DNA of 64,000 nt from Bacillota bacterium (lineage in GTDB: Bacteria; Bacillota; Negativicutes; Sporomusales; CTSoil-080), in NCBI GenBank assembly GCA_017889635.1, contig JAGGAC010000014.1, positions 1-64,000 on the forward strand. The letters are read 5' to 3'. The notes beneath the pieces were generated by a model, which was given only the letters and a program-made list of their open reading frames with translations, had not been told where the DNA came from and did not search any database. Shown here piece by piece: positions 50,817 through 59,972 of the stretch (its first letter is position 1; each line of letters opens with the position of its first letter). A program made the position numbers and the translations under genes.

Positions 50817-51990
50817 TCACTTTGAAAAATTGCCATTTTTAAATATAGTTATCTCTTCGCCGCCTGCCGTTATACCAATGATTTCAAGGTCAGCCGTACC
50901 AATCATAAAGTCCTCGTGAACCAGCGAATCATTAACCCCGGCAGCCACCAAATCGTCTTTGCTCATATTTTCACCGTCCTTTATGCACACCGGATAGGCT
51001 TTGCCAAAAGCCAAATGACAGGATGCATTCTCATCAAACAGCGTGTTATAAAATAAAATATTGGTATTAGAAATCGGCGAATCAAATTTTAAGAATCTCG
51101 TAGCCTTTTTCAGCTTTGAACTCTACTGCTTTACCGGCTTTAAAAGTAATAGAAAAGTTCTCAATTAAATTGCCATTATAATTTAACGGTTTAGAACTCA
51201 CAACCTTACCATTTACGCCGTTTTTTTTCGGGACAGTGAATACTTCCTCAGTTGGCATATTGGCAATAAACTCAATCCCCGCCGGAGTATGTTCCGCCCC
51301 CCCTAACCAGATATGATTCTCCGACAGCTCTATAATTAAGTCGGTCCCTAAGGAATTTTTATAATGCAACCGCCGAAGCTTATTAGCATTCAGAAAATCA
51401 AGCTTCTGCTTGAGATTATCCTTGTGCTTCTCCCATGCAGCAACCGGATCACCATCATCAATACGAACAGTCTTTAAGATAGCATCCCAAAGTCTGTCGA
51501 CAGCCTGGTTTTCCGCAATATTAGGGAAAACTTTTTTAGCCCAGGCAATTGTAGGTATTGAAACCACGCACCAGGTATTTTGATTGCTCATCAATTTTTC
51601 TCGGTACTCCATTAACGCTATGCTGGCCGACTTTTGCGCTTTTGCTACTCGGTCAGCCTTTACGTCCTTTAAAATTTCTGGATCAGAGGCTGCAATACTT
51701 ATAAACGCGGCTCCCGCCCAAGCATTTGCTGTATATAACTCCTTTTCCCATCCGGGAAACTTGTCAAAAGCTTCTTCCGGAGCATACAAAAACTTAATTT
51801 TTGATAATAATTCATCCTTCCAATTAACAGTTACTTCACTAGCCCCTTCCTTATAGGCGATCTCAGTAAGCAACCTGGCGAAATAGGCGCATTCTATCGG
51901 CGAAGCAATAACCAGCGGTTGCCCTTTCTGAAGGTTAATCCCTGTTTTTACTACAAGCCGGGCATACTTCTCCAATAAAGGACTATTCAT
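50817..51990 (-). pseudogene. M29-family (AmpS/PepS-like) aminopeptidase with internal deletion and frameshift
   Basis: 51082..52026 ends ...FKAEKGYEILKI*; a different frame resumes DSPISNTNILFYNTLFDENASCHLAFGKAYPVCIKDGENMSKDDL..., matching the family C-terminus. Confidence 0.88.
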
Positions 51991-52034
51991 CGTTCTCCCC
52001 CCAAATATCATAATATTCTTAGCCAAAAATCGTA

Positions 52035-52391
52035 TCAGGCACTAGGTAAAACTACTAATACATGACCCTCTTCAGTAAAAGTTTCCTTAATCGTCCCCGC
52101 CGGAAGCTCTAACACCGCGACACTGCCAATACATACTCTTAACCGTAGCGGCTTTAACGCCGACACCATTTTGATAATTCTTAAATCCGAACTAAGAAAT
52201 AGCACGTCAATAGAATACCGCATACCAACCGTATGAATGCTGTTGCAAGGCCGAATTAGCAACCCCTGTCCATTCAACAAACACGGCGTTCCAATCAGCC
52301 CCCTCAGCCGGGTATAAAATGTATCAGCCACCACAGCATCGCTCGCCAAAATTGCATTATTATTTTTGTTCATAACCGTAAACTTTACCAT
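52035..52391 (-). CDS. DUF192 family protein
   Basis: RLRGLIGTPCLLNGQGLLIRPCNSIHTVGMRYSIDVLFLS. Confidence 0.85.
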   Translation of the reverse strand: MVKFTVMNKNNNAILASDAVVADTFYTRLRGLIGTPCLLNGQGLLIRPCNSIHTVGMRYSIDVLFLSSDLRIIKMVSALKPLRLRVCIGSVAVLELPAGTIKETFTEEGHVLVVLPSA

Positions 52392-52632
52392 TAATTACGT
52401 CTCCTCAGCAGCCTGATAACGGCTGATTCGATTATATCAATTGCAACGCAGGAAATGCAAATTATACCATTAACCCTAGCCACATATAATATTCCCCTAT
52501 AATCCCTTGCTCAACACTACCTGAATATAATACTAGCGCTAGTATATTACTGTTCTCCAAAAATAATGTCTATACCCGCCGGTGCTTATCGAACTACACC
52601 ACGACCCTTCAACACCGATGTTTCAATCGTTA

Positions 52633-52672
52633 TAGTAAAGTAAATTATCCCTTTGGATAATTTACTTTACTA
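52633..52672. terminator. hairpin/terminator-like inverted repeat
   Basis: TAGTAAAGTAAATTATCC / GGATAATTTACTTTACTA perfect 18-nt arms. Confidence 0.55.
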
Positions 52673-53092
52673 TCTCATATGACGCCTTCTCTTTTCGATC
52701 AGCCCAGTGGAAATTGTATCATCACCAATGCTGCGAGCGTTATAACTTATCTTGTTGCCATTATCTAAAACAGTTGGAATGTTGCTGTTATTAGTATTTA
52801 ATTCTACCTTAGCCTTCATTACTTTTAGTATTTTTGCTTTTGCTAATGTTCTTTAAATAGAAGCCTTCATTCATTCCGTCCATCTGATTATCACCAAAGA
52901 ATAATTAGTTGGAGAAATACAATCGTAATTTTTACTTTTGGGGATAATTTACGCTTACCTAGTGTATATGATATCTTATTCGCAAAGGTATTTTGTCGTT
53001 TAATATCAAGGAATAGCGAATTATGTTCAACAAAACTATAACGCTTCCTCTTCTGAACCACCAGATGGCTATTAAAATATCTCATCAAGTAT

Positions 53093-53152
53093 AGGACTAA
53101 GGCATTCCTATAGTGCCGGGTTTTGACCCGGCCCAGGGAATGCCTTAGTCCT
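53093..53152. terminator. long nested hairpin, terminator-like
   Basis: AGGACTAAGGCATTCC / GGGAATGCCTTAGTCCT enclosing GCCGGG-TTTTGA-CCCGGC. Confidence 0.6.
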
Positions 53153-53184
53153 ATTTATATAGATTTTTCTATACCCAAAGCCTA

Positions 53185-53601
53185 CAACTGCTGGGGATTT
53201 ACGGTCGGCTGACCCATCGGCAAACCCAGCTGGAAGAAACAGCCGAAGACCTCGCGAACATCTACGCCATGACATACGCCTCGACCAGCTTAGCAGCCGG
53301 GGTGCGGAAAGAATGGAAGTATCGAACCCCGATTGGTCTCTTGACACCTAAAATTCGGGTTGAATTCCAGCATGAATTCCAGAACATCGGCAGTGCTGCC
53401 GTGGCGTATAGCGATGCCTTGACAAATGGATGGTACCAGATTGCATCCCAAGCATCTGGACATAACAGTTTAGTTACAGAATTGGGGCTGGAAATTGCGG
53501 CATCAAAAGTTGCCAAAACAAGCCTTATCTACAATTGGATTCACTACTTTAGCGGTAACAATTATAAGCAGCTTTCCTTGAAGTATTCATTTCTATATTA
53601 A
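53185..53601 (+). pseudogene. C-terminal autotransporter beta-barrel fragment
   Basis: Open frame RLTHRQTQLEETAEDLANIYAMTYASTSLAAGVRKEWKYRTPIGLLTPKIRVEFQHEFQNIGSAAVAYSDAL...YKQLSLKYSFLY; no passenger or signal peptide upstream. Confidence 0.7.
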
Positions 53602-53925
53602 GAACAGTTCCCCCATTATCCAAAAAGGCTGTCTTAATCTGATGTACTCCCCTTTACAGTAGACAGGTTAAATAAAAACCGCTACCGGAAAGGGGAGTAT
53701 TTTTCAATTAAAAATTATAATTTAGCGCATGCAGGTTTTGTCGTATTTTAGCAGAAATTATCAAATAGGGTTGAACTTGGATGGCCCCCCGAAAACTCAG
53801 TACGCTGAAAACAAATTAAGTATAATGGTTAAATATTACTTTGAACAGTCAAATGTGGCTTTGAAGCGAAAGTGCTTTTCACGCAAAATCCAAGGTAATC
53901 ATTACGTTTACAAAGGAGTTGAAAT

Positions 53926-54588
53926 GTGGTTACATTCAAAAGTCTTAGCTGGAAACTGATATTCATTTTTGTGCTTATTATGATTTGTGGCACTTCTTCA
54001 ATTGGTTATTATGCAGTCTACAATATGCAGAATAAAATTGTTTCCGCCTCGCAGGAAAAGCTTCAGTCAGATTTAACTGTTGCAAAAGCCTTTTTTAACA
54101 ATGAGATTCCTGGAGGATGGGAAGTAAAAGACGATAAGTTGTTTAAAGGAAATACTTTAATCAATGATATCGCGATTGTTGATGAGATTAAAGAAATGAC
54201 AAACGATAGTGTAACTATTTTCCTTTTGGATGTTCGCATAGCCACAACTGTTCGTGAACCAGATGGAACCCGTGGGACTGGAACAAAGGCTGCGGAAGAA
54301 GTATCGAATACAGTATTGAAAGGTAATAAGACTTTCATTGGAAAAGCTCAGGTAGTTGGTGTTGTTAATCAGACAGCTTATGAACCAATTTTGGATGCCA
54401 GTGGCAACGTTATCGGTATGTTCTTCGTAGGAGTTCCCAACACTCCTTACGAGGCGATGATAGCTGATTTCGAAAAAAATTTGTTGATTTTTATCGTTAT
54501 CGAAGTCCTAATCTCAACTATGATAATATATGGTATCTCCCTGAGGATATCAGAGGATATCGACACGCATCAAGCAGCTAACAACTAA
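53926..54588 (+). CDS. truncated chemoreceptor-like protein: TM-single Cache-TM, without HAMP or signalling domain
   Basis: KLIFIFVLIMICGTSSIGYYAVYNMQNKI...GKAQVVGVVNQTAYEPILDASGNVIGMFFVGVP...VLISTMIIYGISLRISEDIDTHQAANN*. Confidence 0.8.
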   Translation: MVTFKSLSWKLIFIFVLIMICGTSSIGYYAVYNMQNKIVSASQEKLQSDLTVAKAFFNNEIPGGWEVKDDKLFKGNTLINDIAIVDEIKEMTNDSVTIFLLDVRIATTVREPDGTRGTGTKAAEEVSNTVLKGNKTFIGKAQVVGVVNQTAYEPILDASGNVIGMFFVGVPNTPYEAMIADFEKNLLIFIVIEVLISTMIIYGISLRISEDIDTHQAANN

Positions 54589-54746
54589 AGCAAAAATGTT
54601 ACCCATAAAGAGAGTTGTCTGTACTTACCACATACGAAGCGTATTTTCCCAAAACCGCGTACTGTATGTAGATCCTTAAGCTGCGGTTCTTAAAGTATCG
54701 ATTTACTTATAGAGCATTGGAGCATCCTTAGGAGTTCTTCCTATAT

Positions 54747-54784
54747 AAAGATCCAGCATTCCTGTTGCAGAATGCTGGATCTTT
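54747..54784 (+). terminator. intrinsic terminator
   Basis: AAAGATCCAGCATT / AATGCTGGATCTTT inverted repeat. Confidence 0.7.
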
Positions 54785-54919
54785 ACTCCTAGTAAATTAT
54801 TACGTTAGACCGCCTTTTCAGATAGTATATTTTAGGTTTGCCTTGTTCCTATTTACGCGGTATATAAAACCCGCTAGCAGTTGAAACTAACCAAAATATA
54901 ACTTAAGGAAGTTAGACTC

Positions 54920-55240
54920 ATGACTAAAACAATTGCCTTATCCTCTACAACCGCTCCCTTAGCCGAGCTCTTGAAAAGTCGTGGCTATCAGGTAATCGGC
55001 CTGAATGAAACATCCAACTCCCGCATTCCAGTCGATGCAATCCTTTACAACCAAAGTCCCTCCCCGGAAGCAACTTACTGTCGCCAATCGTCTGAGATAT
55101 CCGACATTAGCTTAGGAAGCTCCGAGCCACTATCTGACGAACTTAATGCCATTATTATGCTGAATACAAACGGTCTGAGCTGTGAACAAGCAATATCCGC
55201 CCTTGAAGGACGCCTGCGTCATCGCCACTGGGTTCACTAA
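54920..55240 (+). CDS. YkuS/UPF0180-like protein
   Basis: IALSSTTAPLAELLKSRGYQVIGL N-terminal pattern; aaggaag RBS. Confidence 0.55.
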   Translation: MTKTIALSSTTAPLAELLKSRGYQVIGLNETSNSRIPVDAILYNQSPSPEATYCRQSSEISDISLGSSEPLSDELNAIIMLNTNGLSCEQAISALEGRLRHRHWVH

Positions 55241-55256
55241 CATTCAAGCCCACTAC

Positions 55257-56432
55257 TTATGTATACTTATTTTCGCCAAGCAACCGACAACTGGTAATAG
55301 CCGTCTCACCGAATCGGTCCTTCAAACTGTCCATCGCCCTTAGCATCCGCAGTCGTTTATCTTCCGATTCCCCAAACAATGAAATTTGCGGCATCCACGG
55401 CTTTAAATTAGTTACTGTAATTCCCAGCAGCCTTACCCCCTGGGCTAGTTCCATACCGCTAACAACACTCTTGGCAACTTCATAAATTTTTTCGTCCAAA
55501 CAAGTAGCCTCGTCAAGGGTATGACTACGCGACAAAGTTTTAAATGATGCTAAGCGGATTTTCACCGTTACGGTTCGCCCAATTAGATCAGCCTTTCTCA
55601 GACGCCGCCCAACCTTTTGACTTAGCGCTAAACAGTAAGCTTCCATTTCTTCCTTGGCCACTAAATCTTTTTCAAATGTAATCTCATTCCCCATCGACTT
55701 AGGCACATGAGTAGAAACTACTGGCCGGTCATCTGCCCCAACCACCAAAGCGCGCATCGCAGCAGCAGCACTGCCAAAAAACTTTTCAAAAACCGCTCTA
55801 TCAGCCTTAGCCAATTGTCCAATTGTATTAATGCCAGCTGAACAAAGCAGTTCAGCGGTAGTAGCACCTACCCCCCACAAACGCCCAACAGATTTATCCC
55901 GCAAAAATTCCTTTTCCATCCCTGGTTCAACAACAACTAACCCGTCCGGTTTTCCATAATCTGATGCCAACTTAGCCAAAAACTTATTTGGCGCAACTCC
56001 GGCCGATGCAACCAACCCCAGCTCTTTTTTTATCCTACGCTTTATCTTGACAGCTATCTCTTGTGGCTTAGGATATAACCACTCCATACCAGAAACGTCC
56101 AAAAAAGCCTCATCCAATGACAAAGGTTCAATTGCTGGCGAAAAGTCGGCCAATATACTCTGAATATCTGCCGAAACTTTTACATATTTCGAATGATCTC
56201 CAGCAAGGAAAATTCCCTTTGGACAAAGCTGCCTAGCCTCAGCCATCGGCATTGCCGAATGAATTCCGAATTTGCGGGCTTCATAAGATGCTGTAGAGAC
56301 AACCCCTCGCCGTCCAAGGCCGCCTACAATAACCGGCTTTCCTCTTAATTCAGGATTATCCCGCTGCTCAACAGCAGCAAAAAAAGCATCCATATCAACA
56401 TGAATAATCCAGCGCTTCACATAATTCACCAC
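55257..56432 (-). CDS. dinB: DNA polymerase IV (Y-family)
   Basis: IHVDMDAFFAAVEQRDNPELRGKPVIVGG; SLDEAFLDVSG; SAGVAPNKFLAKLASDYGKPDGL. Confidence 0.97.
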   Translation of the reverse strand: MVNYVKRWIIHVDMDAFFAAVEQRDNPELRGKPVIVGGLGRRGVVSTASYEARKFGIHSAMPMAEARQLCPKGIFLAGDHSKYVKVSADIQSILADFSPAIEPLSLDEAFLDVSGMEWLYPKPQEIAVKIKRRIKKELGLVASAGVAPNKFLAKLASDYGKPDGLVVVEPGMEKEFLRDKSVGRLWGVGATTAELLCSAGINTIGQLAKADRAVFEKFFGSAAAAMRALVVGADDRPVVSTHVPKSMGNEITFEKDLVAKEEMEAYCLALSQKVGRRLRKADLIGRTVTVKIRLASFKTLSRSHTLDEATCLDEKIYEVAKSVVSGMELAQGVRLLGITVTNLKPWMPQISLFGESEDKRLRMLRAMDSLKDRFGETAITSCRLLGENKYT

Positions 56433-56455
56433 TCAACAAAAATTAACCCGCGCCA

Positions 56456-57523
56456 TCAATTCACCGCTAAAACCTCCGCAATAACTAAATCCCGTCTGAC
56501 CTCCAAATCAATGTATTTTCCGTCAGACAACTTAACAACCGGTCGAGCCAGACGGGTATTATCAAGATAAATTACCCGAGCATCGCTGCCATCCGATAAC
56601 CGAACGATATACCCTACCAACGAATCCTTTAGATGATCCAAAAAGGTTAGAGCAATATCGGGATCAAGCTTACCAAACATTCCGCTAAATACTTCCTCAA
56701 TAGCTTTAAATGGAGTTTTAGCCCGATGATAAATTCGGTCATTAGTCATAGCGTCATAAATATCGGCAACTGCAACAATCCTGGCATAGTGTGCAACCTC
56801 GGAACCAACCAATTGAAAAGGATAACCCCGCCCATCCAGTCTTTCATGATGCTGCAAAATTCCAATTAAAACATCTTGAGAAAGATCGGTCTTCTTAACT
56901 AGCTCAAACCCTAGAATAGCGTGTCCTTCCATAATATCCATTTCCTCGGCTGTCAAACTGCCTGGTTTATTTAATATCTCTAAGGGAATTTGCGTTTTGC
57001 CGATATCATGCAGCAAGCCGCACAGAACCAGTTCACGCAATTTATCACCCGTATACCCCAGCCACTTACCCAATACTCCAGCAATAATCCCCACATTCAC
57101 CGAGTGACGAAAAGTATAATCGTCAGTATTACGGATCATCCCTAGATGACTAATAACTCCAGTAGCCTTAACCATCGACTCTATAGATCGATCAGCGATT
57201 TCCTGCATCTTCGCCAACGGAACTTCCTTAAAGTAACGTGTCTTATCAAAAGCCTCTTTAAGTACCTGTAAAAGCTCGGAATGTGTTTTGGAAAATACCT
57301 GCTGTTCAGATAGCAAACTCAGAACATTATCCGTTTCCTCCACCGCAGGCTCTTTGATATACAAGGTATTAAATCCAGCCGCCACCAGCCGCTCAATCAT
57401 CCCCTCAGCTAGAACAGTGTTTTCACTTAAAAGAATTGCTCCATCATCGGAAAAAACCGGTCTTCCTAAAATCATGCCTGGTTTTATATCACATATAAGA
57501 TAAGGTTTATTAGTCCAAATCAT
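56456..57523 (-). CDS. HD-GYP domain protein
   Basis: HDIGKTQIPLEILNKPGSLT; QHHERLDGRGYPFQLVG; AVADIYDAMTNDRIYH. Confidence 0.94.
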   Translation of the reverse strand: MIWTNKPYLICDIKPGMILGRPVFSDDGAILLSENTVLAEGMIERLVAAGFNTLYIKEPAVEETDNVLSLLSEQQVFSKTHSELLQVLKEAFDKTRYFKEVPLAKMQEIADRSIESMVKATGVISHLGMIRNTDDYTFRHSVNVGIIAGVLGKWLGYTGDKLRELVLCGLLHDIGKTQIPLEILNKPGSLTAEEMDIMEGHAILGFELVKKTDLSQDVLIGILQHHERLDGRGYPFQLVGSEVAHYARIVAVADIYDAMTNDRIYHRAKTPFKAIEEVFSGMFGKLDPDIALTFLDHLKDSLVGYIVRLSDGSDARVIYLDNTRLARPVVKLSDGKYIDLEVRRDLVIAEVLAVN

Positions 57524-57627
57524 TCAGCACCACTCCTAGTAGCCCTCGATATTATACTTACTAAATTCTATTAAGACCTTTTTACTGTAATAATTAACTT
57601 TAGTTATACACCAACAGTAAAATTCCT

Positions 57628-58890
57628 TTATTCGACAACATTTCCACTAATAATCTTCCCTTTCTCAGTATAACTATCAAATGTTACCGTAATATCGACA
57701 ATCTCTGGGATATTGCCCAATCTTATCGGCGGCCCCCAAGTTCCGAAACCTAATGAAACAATTAAATGAAAAGCTCCTCTTCTTAGAACTCCCCAATCAC
57801 TATCAAATATTCGCCCAGTTACTAGGTTATTAGGAAAAAACTGTCCCCGGTGAGTATGACCCGACAATTGTAAATCAACGCCCTGAGCCATTGCTTCATC
57901 CAACCGGTTAGGCTGATGATCAAGTAAAATAATCGGCATTTTTCGATCAATCCCCTGCATTACTTCAGCGATTGGCGCTCTCGCTCTGCCTGTAAACCGC
58001 CCTCTCATCATATCATCCCTCCCCACCACATATAATCCGTCTGCTACCTTAACATAGCTGTCACGCAAAACATGAACACCAGCCTGTCGAAGATATTCCA
58101 CTGCCATTTCGGCTTCCCCGCCAATATATTCGTGATTGCCAAGCACCGCATAAGTGCCAAACCGTGACCTTAGCTTTCCCAGTTCTTGTGGCATATTGTG
58201 CTCCGCAAAATAATTAACATCCTCATCAATGGTATCGCCCGCCAGAAATATTATGTCCGGCTCCAGCTTGTTAATCATATTAACTAAGCCACAAAGACGC
58301 GAATTATCTACAACAACGCCTAGATGAATATCAGAAACCAGCACCGCCCTAAGCCGGGATAAGTTGCCTGCGGTTTTTTTTATTTTTATCGCATAGCTCA
58401 TAACCCTAGGGTTACGCGCATTCCAGATACCATAGATCAAGATTACTACCACTAAAACCGTGACAGTGATGCCTGCTGCCATTGACTCGCCCGCGATTCC
58501 TTCTGGCAGTAGTTCCAGGACACTATTTATCCAGCGCACAGCATCCGACAGAAGCCAGAGGATTACAAAATAATATATTGCTGCCAGCCAATAATCGCCC
58601 ACTATTGTTACAAAATTAATTACCTTACCTGATTGATATCTTCTGGCCAACCTTGCGCCCAAAGGAGTTAATGCGATAATTGCAAATGCTCCAACGTACA
58701 ACATAGTATATGCTGGCAATAGTATTTGGAAAAATGCCTGCCAAAGACGAAAAGCTACATAATAATTAGCTCCTCCATAAATCATAAGCACAATACTAAA
58801 GATTATGATAAATAGTAGTATTCTCATCAAATTAGACCTCGCTACATAAATTATTAAATCACGTAATTTTTTTGAATAATACAGCCGCAA
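57628..58890 (-). CDS. membrane metallophosphoesterase
   Basis: SDIHLGVVVD, LAGDTID, VLGNHEYIGG, LSGHTHRGQ; N-terminal TM segments. Confidence 0.93.
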   Translation of the reverse strand: MRLYYSKKLRDLIIYVARSNLMRILLFIIIFSIVLMIYGGANYYVAFRLWQAFFQILLPAYTMLYVGAFAIIALTPLGARLARRYQSGKVINFVTIVGDYWLAAIYYFVILWLLSDAVRWINSVLELLPEGIAGESMAAGITVTVLVVVILIYGIWNARNPRVMSYAIKIKKTAGNLSRLRAVLVSDIHLGVVVDNSRLCGLVNMINKLEPDIIFLAGDTIDEDVNYFAEHNMPQELGKLRSRFGTYAVLGNHEYIGGEAEMAVEYLRQAGVHVLRDSYVKVADGLYVVGRDDMMRGRFTGRARAPIAEVMQGIDRKMPIILLDHQPNRLDEAMAQGVDLQLSGHTHRGQFFPNNLVTGRIFDSDWGVLRRGAFHLIVSLGFGTWGPPIRLGNIPEIVDITVTFDSYTEKGKIISGNVVE

Positions 58891-58908
58891 AACCGTAATA
58901 CTATCTTT

Positions 58909-59031
58909 GAATCAGCGGATGGCATGCTTGGGTGGAGGAAGGATAGATACGCCATCCTAAACTTCACCACATGCCGCTTTAGATTCAGTTTCTCCTCTCC
59001 CATAGTCATCCGCAAGGATGACCTTTTTTTT
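58909..59031 (+). ncRNA. candidate structured small RNA with its own terminator
   Basis: Imperfect 78-nt hairpin (58909-58986: GAATC..GATTC, AGCGG..CCGCT, CATG..CATG, GGTGGAG..CTTCACC, AGGAT..ATCCT) followed by GTCATCC-GCAA-GGATGAC-C-TTTTTTTT. Confidence 0.45.
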
Positions 59032-59358
59032 ACCATTTATCTCGTTAACAGCCTGTAAGACTCCGTGCTCTTTAGGTCGGAGATCAAAAGTCTATTACAC
59101 TCGAACTAACTATTCGGAAATAACCCTTCCGAGTACAAGACTCACTTATATATTATTGCCATTACTAACCCGCTCTCAACAAGTACGCAAACAAATTTTA
59201 TGTTAATACTATTTTTTTGTTTTCATATAACCCCTTGGCAATAACCACCATATTCCGCTATCTTATCACTATCATCCATACACAACTTTAGCATGCAGGG
59301 ATAATATCATCCTTTGTCTAATTAAACAATTACAAATCAAATTCAAAGGAGTTGTGTT

Positions 59359-59859
59359 ATGCTAAAAATCCTAAAAATTCTTTTTTTAGCGGTTATTATT
59401 TTAAGTTATCAATCGTTACCAACAGCCTTTTGTGCAGATAAATATTTTTTGTTATGTTCACCTGCAACTAGCCAAATCTTCCTAGACACCCAGAGTATTC
59501 AAACGACTTTAAGTGATGATCAAAGCTGGCTTTACATAAATGTATGGATTAAAATAAAGCCAAACGATCAAGGCATAAAATATGAACTAGAAACTAGAAA
59601 ACAACAGAATTTATTTACCAAAGGTTTTGAAAACCTTGATTATTCACTACAACAATTTATTTTGGCCTATAATCCTACATCAGGAAAAATCGTATATAAA
59701 AGTATTTCATCGACAGATTATGATAAAGCCGGCAAAATATTAGATTCCCAGAACTACACTAACGAGCCTTTTAAAGATGTTATTCCTGCATCAACTGGCG
59801 AAACCCTTGCTTTTAATATTTTACTATATACTACCGAACATAATATACACCCTCAATAA
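59359..59859 (+). CDS. hypothetical secreted protein
   Basis: 166 aa, N-terminal signal peptide, strong RBS aaaggag. Confidence 0.6.
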   Translation: MLKILKILFLAVIILSYQSLPTAFCADKYFLLCSPATSQIFLDTQSIQTTLSDDQSWLYINVWIKIKPNDQGIKYELETRKQQNLFTKGFENLDYSLQQFILAYNPTSGKIVYKSISSTDYDKAGKILDSQNYTNEPFKDVIPASTGETLAFNILLYTTEHNIHPQ

Positions 59860-59877
59860 AAATTAAAATCACAAAAA

Positions 59878-59926
59878 CAAAACCCAGGCCTGGCTTAACC
59901 TTGAACAGCCATACTGCCTGGGTTTT
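59878..59926. terminator. intrinsic terminator
   Basis: AAAACCCAGGC / GCCTGGGTTTT inverted repeat between convergent genes. Confidence 0.75.
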
Positions 59927-59972
59927 ATCATTTCTATAGTTCCAAAAGCACTCCCGCGCCACTCACAGCCGC

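Noticed and set aside
53840-53925. Possible degenerate c-di-GMP-I (GEMM) riboswitch upstream of the truncated chemoreceptor (GCGAAAGTGC...CACGCAAAATCC)
   Set aside because: Only short pieces match; the P1b/P1a architecture and the GGGxxACC receptor are not present.
58854-59036. 60-aa minus-strand ORF in the 58.9-59.0 kb gap
   Set aside because: No RBS or family similarity, and it overlaps a strong structured RNA/terminator element on the plus strand.
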